A stretch of DNA of 11,684 nucleotides from an uncultured Chloroflexota bacterium (lineage in GTDB: Bacteria; Chloroflexota; Limnocylindria; Limnocylindrales; Limnocylindraceae), in assembly GCA_903820655.1 (NCBI GenBank), contig CAIJIA010000194.1:1-11684 (forward strand), written 5' to 3'. The notes beneath the pieces were generated by a model. The model searched no databases and was not told the origin of the DNA. It saw only the letters and a program-made list of their open reading frames with translations. The translations under genes were made by a program, and so were the position numbers. Below are positions 7,528 through 11,684 of this stretch, in pieces. Position 1 is the stretch's first letter. The number at the start of each line of letters is the position of its first letter.

Positions 7528-9189
7528 GTGCGCAGGCAAAACGGCGCTCGACAGGGACTTACCCGCACTATCGCCGCGGTGATCTTCGCCGCTGCCGCAC
7601 TCTTTGCAGGTGCTGCCCAACTCGGCTTAGTTAGTGCCCAGATTCCTGGAGTTGGCGTGCCAGGCGGTGAGCTGCCATCTGGTGAAGGGGTGCTCTCCGT
7701 GGGTGTTGTGGGGATCACCGCAACGCCACTCCCGCTCTTCGCTGAGACGGCTGCCGATCGCGCCGTTGTGGCGTTGACCTATCGGGGCCTGACACGCCTT
7801 GATGCGAGTGGGTGGCCAGGACCAGACATCGCATCGGATTGGAGCGTCGCCGCCGACGGACTCTCGTGGACGATCACCTTAGACCCGGCTGCACACTGGC
7901 AAGATGGGTCAGCCGTAACCGCGGCCGATGTGCTGACAACGATCTCGCTCGCGTCGGAGCTCGGCACTGCAGGTGGGTATTGGCAGTCCATCACTGCGGA
8001 AGAGGGCGAGGATGCTGGAACGGTGCGACTGAGCGCCTCTCGCGAGTTGGCAAACCTTCCAACAATGCTCGGTTCCCTGCCACTCCTCTCTGCGACACAG
8101 TTTGCTGGGCTCAGTGCGGCACAGATCCCAGACTCTGATGCGGCGAAGGTGCCGCAGGGGAGCGGCCCCTATCGCATCACGAGCATCTCCTCTGGGGGTG
8201 CTGGCCTGGTGCGACGCACCGATCTGCTCGCCGCTGACCGCGCATCGCTCACCGCTGCTGGCACATCAGCAGAGAAGATCGCGCTCTACTTCTTCCCTGA
8301 CGCCGCATCAGCGCTGCGCGGCTGGAGCGCAAGTTCGCTCGACCAACTTGTGGGGCTCGATATCGCCGATGCACGTCGCGGCACCGCTGCCCGAGGGAGC
8401 ACGATTGAACTTGGCTCGACGGTCTTCTCGGGGATAGCAGCCAACTTGCGACCAGGGACCGTGCTGCGTGACCCCCGACTGCGAGCCGGCTTAGCGGCGC
8501 TCCTTGACCCCGTTGCGATTACCACCGTGTTCGGCGGCTCCGTTGCGCGGACTCCGGTGTCGCCACTCTCATGGGGCTGGGCAGAACTGCCCGACGCGAA
8601 GAGTGGCGTCGACTACGCGACGAGCCAGTTCAAGGCGGTCAAGTGGAAGAAGGGAGCCGAGAGCTGGTTGCTCCCAAGTGGCGCAGCGGCAAGCCTGGAG
8701 ATTCTGACCTTGCCTGCGTTGGCACACCCTGCTGATGCTGCAGTTGCGGCACAGGCGGCAGCTGCATGGACGGCCTTCGGCATTCCAACTCGGGTGACAG
8801 AGCTCTCTCCCATCGATCTCACCAGCCGTCTGGCATCAGGAGCGTTCCAACTCGCGGTGCTGAACGTTGATGTCGGCATCGATGTTGATCTCTATCCACT
8901 CCTTGGGTCCGCAGCAGTTCTGACCGGCGGCAATGTCGCCGGAATTCAGCTCAAGGATCTTGACCTGCTGCTCAATCGTGCTCGCCAACCAGGCGACCGG
9001 GCTGCGCGCACGGCGGCCTTGGTGGCCCTGCAGCAGTGGCTTGCGGAGACGAACTACATCTTGCCGATCCGCTTCCGCGCGGTCGAACTCTTGACCTCAA
9101 GCCGCGTCACTCAGGCGGCCCCAATGCTCGTGGACGAGCCTGAGAGCTACCTGCGGGCTGTGCTATCCTTCCGCCTCGCGACCCCCTAA
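7528..9189 (+). CDS. ABC transporter substrate-binding protein, family 5 (peptide/nickel type)
   Basis: This 553-residue protein resembles extracellular family-5 solute-binding proteins, which deliver peptides, nickel or other solutes to ABC permeases. Signature-like stretches near the N-terminus include VVALTYRGLTRLDASG, IASDWSVAADGLSWTITL and AHWQDGSAVTAADVL; GSGPYRITSI and YILPIRFRAVEL occur later. The N-terminus is basic (RR at residues 2-3), followed by a hydrophobic helix at about 14-36 and a possible signal peptidase site VSA-Q at 37/38. There is no lipobox cysteine and no proper twin-arginine motif, so it may be secreted or remain as a signal-anchored protein. The GTG start has a poor ribosome-binding site but is needed to include the basic N-region. 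No permease or ATPase genes are adjacent, so the substrate is unknown. The stop codon lies in a hairpin. Confidence 0.82.
   Translation: MRRQNGARQGLTRTIAAVIFAAAALFAGAAQLGLVSAQIPGVGVPGGELPSGEGVLSVGVVGITATPLPLFAETAADRAVVALTYRGLTRLDASGWPGPDIASDWSVAADGLSWTITLDPAAHWQDGSAVTAADVLTTISLASELGTAGGYWQSITAEEGEDAGTVRLSASRELANLPTMLGSLPLLSATQFAGLSAAQIPDSDAAKVPQGSGPYRITSISSGGAGLVRRTDLLAADRASLTAAGTSAEKIALYFFPDAASALRGWSASSLDQLVGLDIADARRGTAARGSTIELGSTVFSGIAANLRPGTVLRDPRLRAGLAALLDPVAITTVFGGSVARTPVSPLSWGWAELPDAKSGVDYATSQFKAVKWKKGAESWLLPSGAAASLEILTLPALAHPADAAVAAQAAAAWTAFGIPTRVTELSPIDLTSRLASGAFQLAVLNVDVGIDVDLYPLLGSAAVLTGGNVAGIQLKDLDLLLNRARQPGDRAARTAALVALQQWLAETNYILPIRFRAVELLTSSRVTQAAPMLVDEPESYLRAVLSFRLATP
9140..9169 (+). 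promoter_or_regulatory. Candidate promoter for the tRNA-Leu genes
   Basis: CTGAGA at 9140-9145 and TATCCT at 9164-9169 are separated by 18 bases, each matching the sigma-70-type consensus at four of six positions. They lie in the last codons of the solute-binding protein gene, with the expected start just before the hairpin at 9181-9202. Confidence 0.35.
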
Positions 9190-9202
9190 GCGATTAGGGG
9201 GT
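9181..9202 (+). terminator. Perfect hairpin over the stop codon, terminator-like without U tract
   Basis: ACCCCCTAA (9181-9189) and TTAGGGGGT (9194-9202) pair perfectly over nine bases around a GCGA loop (GNRA type). The TAA stop codon of the solute-binding protein is the last part of the left arm. Only two T residues follow, so it is not a classic intrinsic terminator. It may end the upstream transcript, protect its 3' end, or form the leader of the tRNA transcript if the promoter at 9140-9169 is real. Confidence 0.5.
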
Positions 9203-9210
9203 TCGAACGG

Positions 9211-9297
9211 GTCGAGGTGGCGGAATTGGCAGACGCGCTGGCTTCAGGAGCCAGTGTCCGCAAGGACGTATGGGTTCAAGTCCCTTCCTCGATACCA
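9211..9297 (+). tRNA. tRNA-Leu (CAG)
   Basis: A class II tRNA with a long variable arm (GTCC/GGAC stem, GCAA loop). The anticodon CAG is at 9245-9247 in the loop TTCAGGA, closed by CTGGC/GCCAG. The acceptor GTCGAGG pairs with CCTCGAT; the discriminator A at 9294 fits leucine and CCA is encoded at 9295-9297. Two oddities are visible: the first acceptor pair is G-U, and the T stem (9270-9274 with 9282-9286) contains a T-T mismatch at 9271/9285. Confidence 0.95.
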
Positions 9298-9305
9298 GCA
9301 CCTGT

Positions 9306-9390
9306 GCCCAGGTGGCGGAATTGGTATACGCGTACGTTTGAGGGGCGTATGACGCAAGTCATCCGGGTTCAAGTCCCGGTCTGGGCACCA
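9306..9390 (+). tRNA. tRNA-Leu (GAG)
   Basis: A class II tRNA eight bases after the first leucine tRNA. Acceptor GCCCAGG pairs with TCTGGGC, with a G-U at the inner end. The anticodon GAG (9340-9342) lies in the loop TTGAGGG closed by TACGT/GCGTA. The T arm CCGGG-TTCAAGT-CCCGG is perfect, the discriminator is A, and CCA is encoded at 9388-9390. It reads CUC and CUU codons. Confidence 0.96.
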
Positions 9391-9400
9391 CATCGCTTCT

Positions 9401-9422
9401 GCTGACGGCCACGGGCCGCAGC
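9401..9422 (+). other. GC-rich hairpin between tRNA-Leu(GAG) and tRNA-Val
   Basis: GCTG-A-CGGCC at 9401-9410 pairs with GGCCG-CAGC at 9414-9422 around a three-base ACG loop, with one bulged A: nine base pairs in all. No U tract follows. It may act as a U-less terminator or as a processing structure between the leucine and valine tRNAs. Confidence 0.4.
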
Positions 9423-9429
9423 CGCACCC

Positions 9430-9505
9430 GGGCGGTTAGCTCAGTTGGTAGAGCACCTCGTTTACACCGAGGGGGTCGGGGGTTCGAGCCCCTCACCGCC
9501 CACCA
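9430..9505 (+). tRNA. tRNA-Val (TAC)
   Basis: Acceptor GGGCGGT pairs with ACCGCCC. The D arm has the standard TAGCTCAGTTGGTAGAGCA. The anticodon TAC (9463-9465) sits in loop TTTACAC closed by CCTCG/CGAGG. The T loop TTCGAGC is closed by GGGGG/CCCTC with one G-U pair. The discriminator is A and CCA is encoded at 9503-9505. Confidence 0.97.
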
Positions 9506-9537
9506 GCACCCCCATTTGCCTCCCCGTAGGCGCCTCG

Positions 9538-9566
9538 TTGCGCCCCTCGGCGGGGGAGGGTATCCT
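9538..9566 (+). promoter_or_regulatory. Candidate promoter upstream of tRNA-Phe
   Basis: TTGCGC (9538-9543) and TATCCT (9561-9566) are separated by exactly 17 bases in the 103-base gap between tRNA-Val and tRNA-Phe. The -10 is the same hexamer as the one before tRNA-Leu(CAG). This would make the Phe-Gly-Gln-Cys genes a separate transcription unit. Confidence 0.4.
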
Positions 9567-9608
9567 TGCCGCCGTTGGTGCGTACGTTCGCGTGGCTGCG
9601 GGCGTCGG

Positions 9609-9684
9609 GCCGAGATAGCTCAGTTGGTAGAGCACGCGCCTGAAGAGCGCGGTGTCGCCAGTTCGAATCTGGCTCTCGGCACCA
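9609..9684 (+). tRNA. tRNA-Phe (GAA)
   Basis: Acceptor GCCGAGA pairs perfectly with TCTCGGC. The anticodon GAA (9642-9644) lies in loop CTGAAGA closed by CGCGC/GCGCG. The T loop TTCGAAT is closed by GCCAG/CTGGC. The discriminator A and encoded CCA (9682-9684) complete the gene. Confidence 0.97.
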
Positions 9685-9700
9685 CTAAAGGTTGACCGGT

Positions 9701-9776
9701 GCGGAAGTGGCTCAGTTGGTAGAGCATCACATTGCCAATGTGAAGGTCGCGGGTTCGAGTCCCGTCTTCCGCTCCA
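9701..9776 (+). tRNA. tRNA-Gly (GCC)
   Basis: Acceptor GCGGAAG pairs with CTTCCGC. The anticodon GCC (9734-9736) lies in loop TTGCCAA closed by TCACA/TGTGA. The discriminator is T, as expected for bacterial glycine tRNA, and CCA is encoded at 9774-9776. It begins 16 bases after tRNA-Phe. Confidence 0.97.
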
Positions 9777-9805
9777 CTCCCTCCTTTGGGGACTCGAGGG
9801 GTCGT

Positions 9806-9879
9806 TGCCCCTTCGTCTAGTGGTAGGACAGCGGACTTTGGATCCGTGAACCGAGGTTCGAATCCTCGAGGGGCAGCCA
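9806..9879 (+). tRNA. tRNA-Gln (TTG)
   Basis: Acceptor TGCCCCT pairs with AGGGGCA. The anticodon TTG (9838-9840) lies in loop CTTTGGA closed by GCGGA/TCCGT, with one G-U pair. The T arm GAGG-TTCGAAT-CCTC is normal, the discriminator is G as expected for glutamine tRNA, and CCA is encoded at 9877-9879. Confidence 0.96.
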
Positions 9880-9889
9880 GCACACACAG

Positions 9890-9966
9890 GGCGACGTACC
9901 CAAGTGGTCTAAGGGGGGGGTCTGCAAAACCCCTATTCGCCGGTTCGAATCCGGCCGTCGCCTCCA
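9890..9966 (+). tRNA. tRNA-Cys (GCA)
   Basis: Acceptor GGCGACG pairs with CGTCGCC. The anticodon GCA (9924-9926) lies in loop CTGCAAA closed by GGGGT/ACCCC. The discriminator is T, the main identity element for cysteine tRNA, and CCA is encoded at 9964-9966. A run of eight G residues (9913-9920) joins the D arm and anticodon stem. Confidence 0.96.
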
Positions 9967-9977
9967 ACTCCCCACCG

Positions 9978-10006
9978 TTGAAGCCCCCCGCACCCCCTGC
10001 TACACT
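9978..10006 (+). promoter_or_regulatory. Candidate promoter of the rpsF-ssb-rpsR operon
   Basis: TTGAAG (9978-9983) and TACACT (10001-10006) are separated by exactly 17 bases, each matching the sigma-70-type consensus at four of six positions. Transcription would start near 10013, giving a leader of about 70 bases that contains the structured element at 10028-10062. Confidence 0.5.
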
Positions 10007-10027
10007 CACGGCTGCCTTTCGGCTCCG

Positions 10028-10062
10028 GCCCACTACGCAAGTTGCGTAGGGCGCACCGGGGC
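10028..10062 (+). promoter_or_regulatory. Candidate S6:S18-binding leader motif upstream of rpsF
   Basis: A lower stem GCCC (10028-10031) with GGGC (10059-10062) encloses a hairpin CTACGC/GCGTAG (10033-10038 and 10044-10049, loop AAGTT). Between hairpin and lower stem, the 3' side has a bulge GGCGCACCG (10050-10058) that ends in CCG. This is the arrangement known for the S6:S18 complex-binding mRNA motif: a CCG in a bulge flanked by a stem and a hairpin, mimicking the 16S rRNA site. It lies in the rpsF leader, just before the ribosome-binding site (AGGAAGGAG, 10071-10079). An alternative pairing of 10023-10028 with 10056-10061 would hide the CCG. The function is inferred. Confidence 0.55.
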
Positions 10063-10085
10063 GAATCCATAGGAAGGAGTGGCCA

Positions 10086-10502
10086 ATGCGCCGCTATGAG
10101 CTCATGCTAATTCTCCGTCCCGATGTGACGGAAGAGCGCACGAAGGCGATCTTCGAGCGCACCACCCGCTCCATTACCGAGCAGGGCGGAACAATTCTTA
10201 AGGACGTCGCCTGGGGGCGCCGCCGCATGGCCTACGAGATCGATCACGCCAAAGACGGCGTCTATCAGATCTACGTGTTCGAGGTTGCCGCATCGGCGAT
10301 CGCCGAGATTGAGCGCGTGCTCCTGATCACCGAAGAGGTGCTCCGTCACCTGGTGATCCGCGACGAGCGCAAGGGTGCCGCCGCACTTCGCGACTTCAAT
10401 CTTGATGGCGGTACGCCAGCGCGACTCGAGCTTGATGCCGACGACACCGAGGGCGAAATCGCCGCCGCAGCTGCAGCAGCCGCTGCAGTCGACGGGGAGT
10501 AG
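10086..10502 (+). CDS. rpsF: 30S ribosomal protein S6
   Basis: S6 binds the central domain of 16S rRNA as a dimer with S18. The 138 residues open with MRRYELMLILRPDVTEE and continue with the S6 hallmarks WGRRRMAYEIDHAKDGVYQIYVFE and LITEEVLRHLVIRDE over about residues 1-100. The remaining tail is acidic and ends in nine consecutive alanines (126-134) before VDGE; the Ala codons vary, so it is not a simple triplet repeat. Tails of this kind vary widely in the family. The ATG has a strong ribosome-binding site, AGGAAGGAG at 10071-10079. ssb starts three bases after the stop. Confidence 0.96.
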   Translation: MRRYELMLILRPDVTEERTKAIFERTTRSITEQGGTILKDVAWGRRRMAYEIDHAKDGVYQIYVFEVAASAIAEIERVLLITEEVLRHLVIRDERKGAAALRDFNLDGGTPARLELDADDTEGEIAAAAAAAAAVDGE

Positions 10503-10505
10503 TCC

Positions 10506-10946
10506 GTGTCGTTCGCGAAGATCAGCATCATCGGAAACCTTGGTGCCGACCCAGAGCTCAAGTACACCGCCGATGGCAAGCCGCGTCTTGAGATGCGTGT
10601 TGCCACCAATGAGCGCCGCAAGGCTGCTGGCGGCGACTGGGAAGATAAGACCACCTGGTATCGCGTCATCATGTTTGGTGAGCGATCGGTGAAGTTGGCT
10701 GAGTGGCTCCGCAAGGGGCGCAAGGTCTACGCCGAGGGCCGGCTACAGGTTGACCTGTACGACTCGAAAGAGGGGGAGAAGCGCGTTGCGCTTGACATCC
10801 TCGCGAGCGAAGTCGTCATCGTTGATCGCAATCCTGACGCTGATCCAAACGCGCCACGGGCGCCTCGATCGGCCGCACCGAGCCAGGGTGCTCCAGAAGA
10901 GAGCAACCAGTCGGCGCCGAGCGATCTCGACGACCTTCCGTTCTAA
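10506..10946 (+). CDS. ssb: Single-stranded DNA-binding protein
   Basis: SSB coats single-stranded DNA in replication, repair and recombination. The 146-residue protein has the OB fold at about residues 1-105: SFAKISIIGNLGADPELKYT, VATNERR, TTWYRVIMFGERSVKLAEWL, GRKVYAEGRLQVDLYDSKEG. A disordered Pro/Ala/Ser-rich linker follows, and the acidic C-terminal tip DLDDLPF is the docking peptide for partner proteins. The start is GTG, with GGGGAG at 10494-10499 inside the end of rpsF. Its place between rpsF and rpsR is the usual bacterial arrangement. Confidence 0.96.
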   Translation: MSFAKISIIGNLGADPELKYTADGKPRLEMRVATNERRKAAGGDWEDKTTWYRVIMFGERSVKLAEWLRKGRKVYAEGRLQVDLYDSKEGEKRVALDILASEVVIVDRNPDADPNAPRAPRSAAPSQGAPEESNQSAPSDLDDLPF

Positions 10947-10978
10947 TCCCAACCCCATCGAATTGAGAGGAGCACACC

Positions 10979-11248
10979 ATGCCTGAGGCACCAAAGCGAT
11001 TCAAGAAGCGTGATGACAAGTTCGGCGCAGGGCGACGTCGCCGCGTCTGCTCATTCTGCAGCGACAAGCAGGGCTACATCGACTACAAGGAGATCAATCG
11101 TCTCCGCCGCTATCTCTCAGACCGCGCCAAGATCGAGCCGCGTCGCAAGACGGGCACCTGCGCGCAGCATCAGCGTGAAGTGACCGCAGCACTCAAGCGT
11201 GCTCGCCAGATGGCGCTCTTGCCGTACGCACCACAGCACCAGGGCTAG
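10979..11248 (+). CDS. rpsR: 30S ribosomal protein S18, zinc-binding form
   Basis: S18 pairs with S6 in the small-subunit platform. The 89 residues contain the family signature YIDYKEINRLRRYLSDRAKIEPRR split over residues 33-56 and QHQREVTAALKRAR after it. Four potential zinc ligands are kept: Cys24, Cys27 (VCSFC), Cys61 and His64 (TGTCAQH). This marks the Cys-containing 'C+' form, which bacteria often pair with a cysteine-free paralogue used under zinc limitation. The ATG has GAGAGGAG at 10965-10972. The next gene is ilvE, not the commonly following rplI. Confidence 0.96.
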   Translation: MPEAPKRFKKRDDKFGAGRRRRVCSFCSDKQGYIDYKEINRLRRYLSDRAKIEPRRKTGTCAQHQREVTAALKRARQMALLPYAPQHQG

Positions 11249-11268
11249 GTCCGGTAGAGGCGCGCACC

Positions 11269-11684
11269 ATGGCGAAGAGCACAGGCCACGAGTACGACGG
11301 GATCACCGCCTATCTAGAGGGCGACTTCCGACCGCTGGCCGATGCGAAGGTGAGCGTGATGACGCACGCGTTCCTGTATGGCACAGCGACCTTTGAGGGG
11401 ATTCGCGCCTACTGGAACGCGGACGAGGGGCAGCTCTACGCGCTAAAGGTCACCGAGCACCTGGAGCGACTGCGCTCCTCGTGCAAGATCATGCTCATGG
11501 ACCCACTCCCAGATGTACAGGAGCTGAAGGGGATCGTGGTCGAGCTACTCAAGCGCAACGCCTTTAAAGAGGACGTGTACGTTCGGCCAAGCGTCTACAA
11601 GAGCACCAAGGCGATCGGGGTAAAGCTGCACGGTCTCGAGAATGACCTGTACGTCATCTCGGTTCCGTTTGGCGACTACATCGA
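11269..11684 (+). CDS. ilvE: Branched-chain amino acid aminotransferase, 3' partial
   Basis: IlvE is the PLP-dependent (fold type IV) transaminase of valine, leucine and isoleucine synthesis and breakdown. About 138 N-terminal residues are present, and the frame is open to the window's end. Visible motifs are AYLEGDFRPLADAKVSVMTH (residues 14-33), the family signature FLYGTATFEGIRAYW (35-49), whose Arg46 corresponds to the cofactor phosphate-binding arginine, and VYVRPSVYKSTKAIGV further on. The catalytic lysine lies beyond the window. Other fold IV aminotransferases such as D-amino acid transaminase or aminodeoxychorismate lyase are less likely because of the EGIRAYW and YVRPSVYKS sequences. 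The ATG has GAGG at 11257-11260 and lies 20 bases after rpsR. Confidence 0.88.
   Translation, partial: MAKSTGHEYDGITAYLEGDFRPLADAKVSVMTHAFLYGTATFEGIRAYWNADEGQLYALKVTEHLERLRSSCKIMLMDPLPDVQELKGIVVELLKRNAFKEDVYVRPSVYKSTKAIGVKLHGLENDLYVISVPFGDYI

Noticed and set aside
9462..10033. Two open frames of about 140 codons on the minus strand across the tRNA cluster, with smaller plus-strand ones
   Set aside because: They are antisense or shadow readings of tRNA genes. Their RDSNPRP-like and GFEPANRG-like peptides are typical of tRNA-derived spurious database proteins.
10464..10491. Alanine tract in rpsF as a slippery triplet repeat
   Set aside because: The codons alternate among GCC, GCA and GCT, so there is no uniform repeat unit to slip.
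1..11684. A new multi-gene system, mobile element, CRISPR array or defence island
   Set aside because: Nearly all coding sequence is assigned to well-known families; no transposase, integrase, direct-repeat array or cluster of unknown genes is visible.

Overview
This window is ordinary chromosomal housekeeping sequence with tightly packed, co-oriented genes on the + strand, high GC and many GTG starts. The likeliest source is a Gram-positive-like bacterium of the Chloroflexota, possibly a compact freshwater lineage, with Actinomycetota as the alternative. This is inferred from the rapZ-yvcK-whiA trio, the 'type 2' orotidine-phosphate decarboxylase (DAKRGDIGAT motif), the membrane-anchored YvcK, the TatA/TatC pair without TatB, and CCA-encoding tRNAs. 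A phylogeny of any of these proteins would settle it.

Region 1 (1-7220) is a probable operon chain. It holds the 3' part of pyrF (pyrimidine synthesis), tatA-tatC (twin-arginine export), rapZ-yvcK-whiA (a conserved regulatory trio for envelope and central carbon control), and tpiA-gpmI (glycolysis/gluconeogenesis). From tatC onward genes overlap or sit within a few bases (TAGTG, ATGA and TGATG junctions), which implies translational coupling. A good -10-like element lies in the last codons of pyrF, so tatA may start its own transcript.

Region 2 (7221-9202) holds secG (Sec translocon subunit) and, 14 bases on, a large family-5 solute-binding protein with an N-terminal signal or anchor but no lipobox and no permease nearby. 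Its stop codon lies inside a perfect 9-bp hairpin with a GCGA loop.

Region 3 (9203-9966) is a cluster of seven tRNA genes, all encoding CCA: Leu(CAG), Leu(GAG), Val(TAC), Phe(GAA), Gly(GCC), Gln(TTG), Cys(GCA). A promoter-like element lies in the gap before tRNA-Phe and a GC-rich hairpin before tRNA-Val.

Region 4 (9967-11684) is the ribosomal operon rpsF-ssb-rpsR followed directly by ilvE, which runs off the end; rplI, often found after rpsR, is absent there. The rpsF leader has a 17-bp-spaced promoter and a structure that resembles the S6:S18 autoregulatory mRNA motif.

I saw no defence system, mobile element, CRISPR array or unknown multi-gene system. The items most worth checking are the rpsF leader structure, the stop-codon hairpin, the odd tRNA-Leu(CAG), the shared promoter motif, and the link between envelope export genes and lower glycolysis.
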